DNA from: Phaeoceros laevis
Lineage: Eukaryota > Anthocerotophyta > Anthocerotopsida > Notothyladales
Direction: 5' to 3'
DNA length: 34,958 bases
Assembly: GCA_049999765.1 (NCBI GenBank)
Contig: JBNGIQ010009147.1
Span: 1-34,958 of the forward strand
The notes below the pieces were generated by a model, which was given only the letters and a program-made list of their open reading frames with translations, had not been told where the DNA came from and searched no databases. A program made the position numbers and the translations under genes. Shown here piece after piece: positions 13,499 to 22,084 of this stretch (the first letter of the stretch is position 1; the number at the start of each line of letters is the position of its first letter).

Positions 13499-13981
13499 AC
13501 ACAAGCTGAATGCAATGTTGTGCTTTGTTTAAGGTAGAGGGTAGCTCGAAACAAACTTTCTGAAGAATGCACCAAGAGAAAGTACTGTATTGATCCTGTT
13601 CTTAACTAAGAACTACTGCATCAGGTTTATAGAGCTCACTGCCGACATACGCAAGGACGGCAAAACTCAAAACAGCAAGCGCCAGAGTAAGCTGTAGTAT
13701 CAACTAGTAAGCTGTAGTATCAGCTAGTCAGTGGCGCATCTGGACGCTGAAGTTCCACATAAATCCTACCACGACATGGCATTCGCAGAGTTCGTCAGTA
13801 TTCTCGGGATGCATGTGTGTTATTGTGTAATAAATTGTCCAGCCAGTCACCTTTTCCTTTACACCTTCAACAACCTGAATTTGCATCCTAATGTACAAGA
13901 TCCTCACTGCAAAACCAAGTAGCTGCAACTCCTGCATAGACAGACAGCTGTAAAAGAAAGGCCTTGCCAAGTGCCAAGCAG
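13499..13981. other. Convergent 3' region between the DUF3783-like gene and SMC3
   Basis: About 480 bases shared by two 3' UTRs. It contains a perfect-but-one tandem pair of a 20-base unit (agtaagctgtagtatcaact) at 13686-13725. No gene recognised. Confidence 0.6.
13686..13725. repeat. 20-base tandem duplication
   Basis: Two adjacent copies differing at one base (caact and cagct ends). Small local duplication in the convergent 3' region. Confidence 0.9.
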
Positions 13982-16900
13982 TCACTGTTGATGACTCTGG
14001 TCGTGTTCTATGAAGTAGAGAGCATCTTCACTGGTTATGACATCAACCCTACTCACCCTATTTTTGTGAGTGACACCATAGATCTTGTCAGCAACTTTCA
14101 CAAGCTCAGGTCGGAATGTCGTGGTGATAAACTGAGTGTGTGATGTATCTGCTTGTCGCTTTATCATGTTCCCAACAGCCGTTCGGTATTGAGGGTCAAG
14201 GGCCGCATCAATTTCATCAAAAAGGTAGAAGGGGGCAGGGTCACAACGTTGGATGGCGAAAATTAGCGTCAGGGCAACAACAGTTTTCTGACCTCCTGAT
14301 AGCTGCTTCATGGACTGCGTTTCCCCTTGCCCTGTAAATGAGACCTTCACTTTGACACCAACGTACTTTTCAACTCTATCAGAGTCCCCATCCCGATACC
14401 CATCGTCATCTGCATCCTCATCTTCTGCCTCATCCATCCTTCGTTTTTTCATCATCACGAGGGACCCATGACCTCCAGGAACAAGCTCTGCAAAGGCCTC
14501 TCGAAAGTTCTTCGCAACACCCTTGAAGGTTCTTTCAATTGACTCATCCTTCCGTTGATCCAGAACAGAGATCAGTTCCCTTATCTTCTCATCACCAGCA
14601 TCCAGTTCTGCTTGCCTCAGATGGAGTTCCTCTCTCTGTTCTGTGAAATTCACATACTGGTCCAATGCCTTCTTATTCACATGGCTGAATGACTTCAGCT
14701 GTTCGTTGCATCTGTGAATCATTTTATGCAGCTCTTTGAGCCCCTTCTTCTGATACTTCTCAAAGGCATCAGAAGGGAGGGAACCTAAATCGCGAATCTT
14801 CTTCACCAGATCCTCACGCTTAGCTTGGAGGTGGTTGCGCCTGCTAACAAGCTGCTCAAGCTCTTTTGCTTCATCCTGAAGAGTTTGCTCATAGTTATCC
14901 TGCAAGGCCTTGAGTTCATCCCTTGAACTCTTTAACTGTTGAATCTGCTGTGTCTGTTTCTCGATCTTATCTGTAATGGACTTCAGGTGCCGTGTGTCCT
15001 CATCTACAGATGCCTTGGCTTTCCTCTGATTCTCTTTCTTCTGCTCAAGCTCTGCTGCAAGAGTTTTTGGGTCACTCGCAGAGAGTTGCATCTCTAGCTC
15101 CATTTGCCGCCTGACCAAGTTTGTTGAGAGAAGGGTCTCCAACTCACTCTTTCTCATCTCGGCCTCCATCCTTGAAGACTTCGTTATGATCAGGTTGTCT
15201 TTTAGAAGCGTAATTTCCGGATTCAGGCATGACAGTCGATTTCTTTCCTCATCAGACAGCTGACCAACGAGGTCTGTCTGCATTTCCCTCTGTTTCACTT
15301 CAATTGATGCCTCCAGCTGCACGATCTGTTCTTGACAATTGGCGACATGCAACTTCTTGCTGTCAAGAGCCCTACGTTTTGTGACACTGTCTCGTTTCAT
15401 AATGGCAATGTCATTTTTGAGCTGCTCACACTGAGACCTGTAGTGGCCTTTGTTTGCATCCAGCTTCTGCTGCTCACTGACAATTCCATTAATCTTCTGG
15501 TCAAGCTCCTGCAAGGACATTTTCACTTTCTCCAGCTCCTGTTGCTTCAGGCCCACAGACTTTGTATTTTCTCGCACAACACTTAACATTTTCAGCTTAG
15601 ACCTCTTGAAGTCATAAAAGCCACCAGTCATCCCCCCCTTCTTACTGACCTGGTCACCCTCAAGCGTGATACAGTCCACTTCTGAGTTTTTGGACACCTT
15701 GTTTGCAACCTCCATATCTCGGCACAGAACGGTTCTTCCAAAGATATGTGCAAAAACAGGAGCATACTGTGGGTCATACCTCAACCAGCTCAGCAGAGGC
15801 ACCACATCAGGACCAGTTGGATAGGTTACGCGAGGTGGTCTGATCAGATTCAGAGGCATGAAAGTGACTCTTCCCCCCTTCTCCTTGCTCAAATAGTGGA
15901 TAATCTTTGTTGATATATCATCAAAATCCACCACTACATGATACAAACTGTTCCCAGCAGTAACCTCTGCAGCCGTGAAGAATTTCTCATCGCATTCAAG
16001 AAGCTCCAAGATGGGACCATGTACACCAGTGATATTTCTTTCCTGACAGATTCTTCGAATGTTCACCAGTCCCCTTCTGATATCTCCAGGAGCAGCATGC
16101 TCTAGAGCTTTCTCAGCTTTGTGACTATCTGATCTCAACTTTCCAATGTCCTCTGACAACTCAGTCTCCTGCATCCAAAGGTTCTTTCTCACATCTTGCA
16201 AGCTATCCCTTTCCGTCTTCAATGCAGCAACGCGTGAGTCACATTCAGAGATGTAGAGTTCATGTTGAAGAAGTGCGTCATTACAACCAGCTATGCTACT
16301 TGTCTGAGCTTCCAGCTCTTCATTCAGCCTGTGCATCTCTATCTCTAGCATCTCGATTTGCAAATTTGCATCTCGAATGCCATCTCTCAGGTCGTCTACC
16401 TCCCTCTGAAGAAAGTTGTCTCGTGCTGCTTTATTGGCAAACTGTGAAGTACGCCCCTGCTTCTGATACAAAATGCTCAGCTCCTTCTCCCTGTTCACTA
16501 TGCTCTTCACAATCTCGCCTTCCTGCTGCAACAACTGTTGGTACAGAGGATTAACCTCCTCCAAGGCTCTCTTAGAGCGCTCTATCTCTTTCTCCAGGGC
16601 TTTGAGCTCTCTCAAAACCTCTTCCTTGGTCCTAGCTTCAAGAGTCATCCGATCTTCCATATCTCGAACATCAGACCCCACTTTAGCATAGTTACGCAGA
16701 GATTCTGTTCTTTGTCTCTCTGCGTACTCCTTCTCCTTGCTTGTAGACTGGAGCTCTTTGGAGAGGCCTTTAAGGCCCTTCTCCATTTCCTTCAGCTGCT
16801 CATGAGACTCCACTACACTGTTGTGCATGTTACTTGACTTCTCCGAAACCTTTTCTCGGGCTTCTTCAGTCTCATCCAACTTCTGTCGGACATCGAGCAG

Positions 16901-17593
16901 CTCCTTCTCAAATATCGTATATTCTAGTGACCTCCTCTGTTTGTCAAGCTGTTGATACTTCCTGAGCTCCTCCTTCTCTTCATCGAGCTCTTTCAACCTT
17001 TCTTCGATGTACCGAACCACCTCCACGATCTGCTTCCTTCTGTTCTCAGTGTCTTGGAGAATTTTTAGGCTTTCTTTCCGCCGCTCTTCATACACGCGAG
17101 TCCCACCTATTTCTTTCAAAAGATCCAGCCGCTCCCCGTCCTTCATCAAGGTCAGAGAAGCGATTTTGCCTTGTTGCACCACATAGTAAGGGTTGGAACG
17201 CGAAAAGCCCGCACTTTCAAGCAAATTCATAACCTCGGTTTTGGTGATATGCTTCTTGTCCAAAAAATACTCATCCTTCTTCATGCCAATAGTCCGACGC
17301 AGTCGAACCTCCTCTCTGTCCACTGGCATCCGATTGTCAGAGTTATCAAACACAATTTCCACAAATGCCGACATAACCTGATGCCCGGCCCCTTCATGAA
17401 GAAGAGCCTGCCTGTGCTCTGCCCGCAGATCATGAAACAAGTCGCTCAGCACAAACCGGATGGCATGAAAAAAATTTGTCTTTCCCGATCCGTTTGCCCC
17501 CACCACGCAGTTGTGCTTCGAGCTGAAGGGCTCTGTGGCGACCTGCTCCTTGTAGCTCTTGAATCCTTCGATGATCACCTGCTTTATATACAT
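13982..17593 (-). CDS. SMC3: Cohesin subunit SMC3, intronless (1203 aa)
   Basis: This is a complete SMC ATPase that pairs with SMC1 and a kleisin in the cohesin ring, holding sister chromatids together in the nucleus. The N-terminal head has Walker A GANGSGKTN (residues 33-40). Lys105/Lys106 in TIGMKKDEYF are at the positions acetylated by Eco1/CTF7-type enzymes in other eukaryotes. Long coiled coils flank a hinge at about 520-670 (ITGVHGPILELL, GGMTGGFYDFKRSKLK). The C-terminal head has the ABC signature LSGGQ at 1098 and Walker B FYLFDEIDAALD at 1122, with Glu1127 as the catalytic acid. The length matches plant SMC3 (about 1200). The whole protein reads from one ATG to a TGA without an intron, although the gene is intron-rich in other plants I know of and several neighbours here are spliced. 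It is divergent from the F-box gene and convergent with the DUF3783-like gene. Confidence 0.97.
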   Translation of the reverse strand: MYIKQVIIEGFKSYKEQVATEPFSSKHNCVVGANGSGKTNFFHAIRFVLSDLFHDLRAEHRQALLHEGAGHQVMSAFVEIVFDNSDNRMPVDREEVRLRRTIGMKKDEYFLDKKHITKTEVMNLLESAGFSRSNPYYVVQQGKIASLTLMKDGERLDLLKEIGGTRVYEERRKESLKILQDTENRRKQIVEVVRYIEERLKELDEEKEELRKYQQLDKQRRSLEYTIFEKELLDVRQKLDETEEAREKVSEKSSNMHNSVVESHEQLKEMEKGLKGLSKELQSTSKEKEYAERQRTESLRNYAKVGSDVRDMEDRMTLEARTKEEVLRELKALEKEIERSKRALEEVNPLYQQLLQQEGEIVKSIVNREKELSILYQKQGRTSQFANKAARDNFLQREVDDLRDGIRDANLQIEMLEIEMHRLNEELEAQTSSIAGCNDALLQHELYISECDSRVAALKTERDSLQDVRKNLWMQETELSEDIGKLRSDSHKAEKALEHAAPGDIRRGLVNIRRICQERNITGVHGPILELLECDEKFFTAAEVTAGNSLYHVVVDFDDISTKIIHYLSKEKGGRVTFMPLNLIRPPRVTYPTGPDVVPLLSWLRYDPQYAPVFAHIFGRTVLCRDMEVANKVSKNSEVDCITLEGDQVSKKGGMTGGFYDFKRSKLKMLSVVRENTKSVGLKQQELEKVKMSLQELDQKINGIVSEQQKLDANKGHYRSQCEQLKNDIAIMKRDSVTKRRALDSKKLHVANCQEQIVQLEASIEVKQREMQTDLVGQLSDEERNRLSCLNPEITLLKDNLIITKSSRMEAEMRKSELETLLSTNLVRRQMELEMQLSASDPKTLAAELEQKKENQRKAKASVDEDTRHLKSITDKIEKQTQQIQQLKSSRDELKALQDNYEQTLQDEAKELEQLVSRRNHLQAKREDLVKKIRDLGSLPSDAFEKYQKKGLKELHKMIHRCNEQLKSFSHVNKKALDQYVNFTEQREELHLRQAELDAGDEKIRELISVLDQRKDESIERTFKGVAKNFREAFAELVPGGHGSLVMMKKRRMDEAEDEDADDDGYRDGDSDRVEKYVGVKVKVSFTGQGETQSMKQLSGGQKTVVALTLIFAIQRCDPAPFYLFDEIDAALDPQYRTAVGNMIKRQADTSHTQFITTTFRPELVKVADKIYGVTHKNRVSRVDVITSEDALYFIEHDQSHQQ

Positions 17594-18460
17594 GGCTGAG
17601 CTCCCCGGAGCTCCTCCTCTGCTAAAGCCCTAATTCACCACGACAGTGGGGTCACACATCCAACGAATTCCAACCCAGAATTTGCCAGGCATCCACCAAT
17701 TCCTCCCCCTGCGGACAGCATTCCGTCACTGACTGATCCCAAAGTGGCAGCCTCCAGGAAACATGCCCGCGCCGTCCACCACCACGCCACATGACTGGCG
17801 TGCGCAAGAACACCTCGGCAGCGCCCAATTCTTTGGCGCGCATCCATTACGCCATGCCTTGGAGCGGGCTAGCAGCTGCGCAGGGGAAGGGTGCTAAAAG
17901 CTGCTAGCGCTTCATGTGAGATTTTCTCTCGCGCGCCAAATTGGAGGAGCAATTCCCCCCCCCCCGTCAGTTTGAACATAGCCGTCAACCCCCAGCCAAA
18001 CGTTGGAAACGTAGTTCCTAGCCGCACCCAATGTACGCGCCAAATTCGAACTTGCGTATGTCGCTAAATCCACTAGACTTAAGGTTGCAATTGGGAACCC
18101 AAGACGGAAGTACAAGAACGATGAAACGGCACTGGTTTGCAACCCTTCGCCCTGGTTGCCCTGCTCCTCCATTCCGGCATGACCCTCCTCTGAGACACCC
18201 GTGAGTGTTTGCATCCGCCGCCGCCCCCTCCAAGCTGCTTCTGGCGTCCTGTGGTCAGTAGCTCTGTCCGCCCCCTACGCGATGAAGCTCTTGCACGTTT
18301 TGCTGCTGTGCTGTGATGTGCTGCAGTCCGCACCGCGGTGCCGAACAGTTTCATGTGGCAGTGTCTGGAAGCGCAAGGTGCCCCTGACGGTACGGGCTTA
18401 GGCAAGTAGGGTTTCCCCGCACGGAGAGATCGGGTTGCAGGCCTGGCCAGCCATGCAGCA
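17594..18460. other. Divergent promoter region between SMC3 and the F-box gene
   Basis: About 870 bases between two outward-facing start codons. It has an 11-base C tract near 17955-17965 and GC-rich short ORFs with no domain. An ATG at 18453, out of frame with and 8 bases before the F-box ATG, could act as an overlapping upstream start. Confidence 0.6.
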
Positions 18461-20878
18461 ATGGGGTGTGAGGGAACCCTGGCGACGCAGCAGAAGCAGA
18501 AGCAATTGGAGCCGCATCAGACCGATGGCGGTATGGATCCAGGTTTGTGGGACGCCCTCCCTGACGAGATCGTAGATAGAATTCTTGCTTTTTTGCCCCT
18601 TCCCTGCTTCTTCCGTCTGCAGGTGGTGTGTAAGAGATGGAACTCTTTGAGGTTTTCGCGCGGTTTCTTGGATGTCTATTCTGAGGTTGTTACCCCACGC
18701 CCATGGCTGCTGGTCTTTGCCAAGGGCAGAAAACGGCCGGATGTCCCTCACATACCCAACCTTCGCAAGCTGGGACTGGCATACAATTTTCTGTTGAAAA
18801 GAGTGAGCTTCCTCTACAATGATCAGTCCAAAAAATGGTACAACCTTGCATTGCCGTGCTTGCCCCCTCAGGCCAGCATTTTGGCAGCGTCTGGGGGCCT
18901 GCTGTGCTGCGAAGGGGGCATGGGTTACTTCTTGGTGTGCAATCCAGTAACCAACACCTGGAGACCCCTGCCTCCTAGCCTTTTGGATCGGCACACGATT
19001 CAGTTTGAGATGGTTACTGAGCAGTCCACCAGGTCTTATATGGTAATCGCAGTGGGGGGCAGCTTTTTGTGTCCGCCAGGGAAGGAAACCTCGGATGATT
19101 ACCGAGTGCGCTTGGTTCTGAACAGGTTGAGAACCTCTGCTTTTGGAGGAAGTTGTTCGGGGCTCGGTAGCCTCGCTGGCCATCCCAGAGGCTACCCTGG
19201 TTTCCCTACTGCTCATGAGCATCCTGTCACGCTGCAGAGCAGTGGCTGTGGCATCTTCGGGGCTTCTAGAGTTAGTGCAATGTCCAGCAACTGTGAAGAG
19301 TTCCATGCCGGTGTAGGTCCCAACCAGCTGAGAGTTTTGAGATCCGCACCAGCGTCTAGACTAAGTCTAGGTGACACTAGCGCAGTGATGGGAGATCATC
19401 AGGGGCCCTCGGGAGGAAGTGCTGGACATGACAGGGACCAGGGCGGAAAGCCGTGTACAGCACATTCTGAAGTGCCCACCCTGTTAATGGCAACCTGTGA
19501 GCATGAACGCTCTGCCCAGGCAACAGTGGCCCCTTCGTCCAGGTCTTCCCCAAGTTCTGGAGTTGCACGTTATGACTCACATAGTTACATCATTGCCGCA
19601 TTGGATAGGCTACAAATCAGTACTCCCAGGGAGCCAATAGCGAAGGTTCGTGCCTCGGATTTGCCCACCCCTGTGAGCTTATGCGAAGGAAGCCTACGAA
19701 CTGCAGTGGGCACTATAAGTTCGTCTGAAGTCGCTATCAGAGAGCTTGGAACTTCAGCCACAATTGCACAGAGAAGCCAATGTTCCGAGGTTTCAGCTAC
19801 TACCGGGAGATCAGGAGGCGAGCAAGTTTATCATTCAATGCCCGTCACCTACAATTGTCCGGAGGAAAATTCAAGTGGTGTGTCACATGGTGAATCAGAG
19901 CAGGCTCCAACACTAGAAAACCATCCAGTGGGAATGCTTGTATCTGGAAACCCTGCTTCCTCTTCCCTTTTACTGCCGCTACCTATTAGTCCTTCCTCGT
20001 GCAGATGGTCTAGCTCTGATGAAAGGATTGGGCTAGCATCATTGAGCACCATCGCCCAACCCGCAGTTCCAACTTGCTGGCGTCTGGGAGATAACGATGG
20101 GATAGCCAGCATTCTTGACCATGCTAATCTGCGATTATCTCGAGACTCAGAGTACCATCTCGGGCAAGCTTTCAACAGTGTGAGGGAAAACCTTCTTCGG
20201 CCTACGGAGGCGAGGCACTCGGATAATCGCCTAGGGAGTATGCTGAATAGGATCAGGTCAAATGCAATAGTACCCGGCATTGCCAGGTCTAGGAGTTCTG
20301 AGCACTACGGGTTCACAGTTGAGGTGTATGATTCCAAAATTGGGAGGTGGGAAAGGGCAGGTTTGCTTCCCAAGGAAGTGGACTCCATTTCGCGAACATC
20401 TTACTGCAATGGCTTTCTGTACTGCCTTGCTTTCAATCTGGTTCAGATATTTCGGTTCGACATGGTCCAGAGATCGTGGACATCGATAGAGATGCCGGGT
20501 CCCTTTTTTTTCATTGTTCCTGACCTCGTGGAGTTGAATGGGCGCCTGCTCTTAGTGGGAGCTGTGAAGGAGGTTTCTCTTACTCACTTCATTATCACAT
20601 GGGAACTCGATCAGACTAAGATGGAGTGGAAAGAGATTGTCAGAATGCCGGATGAGCTGTGTAAGGCGTTCCACCAAGGGGAGCACTTTCAGGTCTTCAG
20701 TTGTGTGGGAAATGGTTCCCTTCTCTTCTTCATGAGTGAGAATGTCCCCCGAATTCTCGTCTTCGATTTTGATAAGAAGTCGTGGGATTGGTCACCCACT
20801 TGTCATGGAATTGAAAGTCGATTCCAGCGAGGGTTCAAGGGCTTCTGCTTCCAGCCTAGGTTGGATGCCCTAGTCTAG
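18461..20878 (+). CDS. F-box/kelch-type protein with a ~390-residue insert (805 aa)
   Basis: Residues ~29-75 form an F-box (LWDALPDEIVDRILAFLPL, LQVVCKRWNSL), the part that binds SKP1 in SCF ubiquitin ligases. The remainder is a kelch-like beta-propeller of the plant F-box/kelch type: CNPVTNTWRPLPP near 165-180, VEVYDSKIGRWERAGLLP near 620-640, FDFDKKSWDWSP near 780, and the FCFQPRLDALV end. Target selection is presumably by the propeller; the substrate is unknown. Between ~222 and ~608 lies a Ser-rich, low-complexity stretch unrelated to the propeller, which splits it in two. That stretch can be removed exactly by GT-AG splicing (see 19126-20286), leaving 418 residues, close to the usual family size. 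The start is the first ATG in this frame; residues 1-28 are polar and Gln-rich. Confidence 0.88.
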   Translation: MGCEGTLATQQKQKQLEPHQTDGGMDPGLWDALPDEIVDRILAFLPLPCFFRLQVVCKRWNSLRFSRGFLDVYSEVVTPRPWLLVFAKGRKRPDVPHIPNLRKLGLAYNFLLKRVSFLYNDQSKKWYNLALPCLPPQASILAASGGLLCCEGGMGYFLVCNPVTNTWRPLPPSLLDRHTIQFEMVTEQSTRSYMVIAVGGSFLCPPGKETSDDYRVRLVLNRLRTSAFGGSCSGLGSLAGHPRGYPGFPTAHEHPVTLQSSGCGIFGASRVSAMSSNCEEFHAGVGPNQLRVLRSAPASRLSLGDTSAVMGDHQGPSGGSAGHDRDQGGKPCTAHSEVPTLLMATCEHERSAQATVAPSSRSSPSSGVARYDSHSYIIAALDRLQISTPREPIAKVRASDLPTPVSLCEGSLRTAVGTISSSEVAIRELGTSATIAQRSQCSEVSATTGRSGGEQVYHSMPVTYNCPEENSSGVSHGESEQAPTLENHPVGMLVSGNPASSSLLLPLPISPSSCRWSSSDERIGLASLSTIAQPAVPTCWRLGDNDGIASILDHANLRLSRDSEYHLGQAFNSVRENLLRPTEARHSDNRLGSMLNRIRSNAIVPGIARSRSSEHYGFTVEVYDSKIGRWERAGLLPKEVDSISRTSYCNGFLYCLAFNLVQIFRFDMVQRSWTSIEMPGPFFFIVPDLVELNGRLLLVGAVKEVSLTHFIITWELDQTKMEWKEIVRMPDELCKAFHQGEHFQVFSCVGNGSLLFFMSENVPRILVFDFDKKSWDWSPTCHGIESRFQRGFKGFCFQPRLDALV
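19126..20286 (+). other. Candidate exitron (in-frame retained or spliced segment) in the F-box gene
   Basis: A donor-like AACAG/GTTGAG at 19126 and an acceptor-like TTGCCAG/GTC at 20286 bracket 1161 bases, exactly 387 codons with no stop. Splicing would keep phase 2 and give LNR followed by SRSSEHYGFTVEVYD, rejoining the two kelch halves. Ends of the segment carry imperfect direct repeats: ctgaacaggttgagaacc at 19118 and ctgaataggatcaggtca at 20243, encoding LNRLRTSA and LNRIRSNA. Whether it is spliced is inference. Confidence 0.5.
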
Positions 20879-22084
20879 TTTAGTCAACAACTACGGCAGT
20901 GGTAGGTGTGAAACTTGTGGGCATTCAAAAATTCAGCAGCTTCACAAAATGACGAGGTACTCCGGTTTAATCGCGGCACAACCACAGCATTAGCCTGACA
21001 TGGGCTTCAGCCAAGCACGGCTACTTGCTAAGCTTTCCGGCGTCCATTTCGACACACACACACTCACTTTTCCCCGGTCCCCGGCCTCCGCCAGACCCAG
21101 CTTTAAACATCGCAGCGACCCCCCCAGACCTTGCCGATCTCGTCCTCTGTGTTTTTAGAAATGAAGAGGCCCCAAACGTTTCGGGGTGCACGCCACGGTG
21201 GGGCGTCTAGTGCCGCAGCAGCGTCGGAATCGGGATAGAATCCGAGAGATAGATAGGTTTTGACGTGCGAGATAACGAAGAGCATCGTCAGATTCGTCAC
21301 GGCCCCGAACTTGAGGATGTGCTGATGAGTCCGTAGACTCCGTACCCTGTAAGTTAGGTCCTGGTCAAACTTAACAATTTTAAACGAACGACGCTAGATA
21401 GTAGATAGTAGATTCTAATTCTATTATATGGCTTGTTTGCTGGTCGTCAAAGTTCACTGAAGGGCGTGCTGGTTGGCATTCTGGATGGCATTGTCGCTTG
21501 ATGTGGTTGAAACTTGAAACCAGACTGAAGTGCCTGGGAGCTTGAACGTGTGGAGGCTAGACGACTTACGATGGACCACAATGACTAGCTTATTGTTTCA
21601 TTAAACAAAAGTACCTGCTCGATGGGCACAGGCGTGCAACATCCAACCTCCAAGTTGCTACTTTCTGCCACGCTGCAAGCATAAGCGTCTGCCTTCAACC
21701 TTCCGATGGTATTTAGTAGGAACTTTTATTTTGAGAAAGCAAGATGGAATCCGGCGTAACGCCTACTGCAGGTGTAAGATGTGTGTATTTCCACGTTGGA
21801 TTTTTTGAGGTCTCTGATCCCGCTGTTGAGAAGCAGATGAGTTTGGACTCCCGTACATTCTTGGATGGACTATGGAACCCTCCTTGAGTGCATGATATTG
21901 GCTATGGGGAGACGGCTTCAGACAATTCTGTTGGCTGGAAGAAAATGGGGGAGCCCCAGGCACAGCTATGTTAGGTGATGGCCTGAGCTCCAGCATCGAA
22001 TTCTAGGTTAAAAGGGACTTTATGTGTGACTGTAGAAGGATTGCGCTCTTGTCAGGAACTCTGCTGACCGTGTGCATTACTCAG
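20879..22084. other. Intergenic between the F-box and PPR genes; possible PPR 5' exon
   Basis: No recognisable full gene. A small ORF starts at ATG 21744 (MESGVTPTAG) and offers GT sites, one of which (before GTATTT, near 21785) would join in phase to the acceptor CAG at 22084. It could be the missing first exon of the PPR gene, but this is not proven. A CTGATGA plus 5-bp hairpin at 21322-21340 is discussed under rejected items. Confidence 0.4.

Noticed and set aside
18398-19306. 302-codon minus-strand ORF antisense to the F-box gene
   Set aside because: Fully overlaps the F-box and first kelch coding region, with no domain of its own.
21322-21345. Hammerhead-ribozyme-like core (CTGATGA followed by a GAGTC/GACTC hairpin)
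   Set aside because: The conserved GAAA after stem II is absent (CGTA instead) and no matching stem III with a cleavage triplet is evident. At best a decayed copy; a covariance-model search would settle it.
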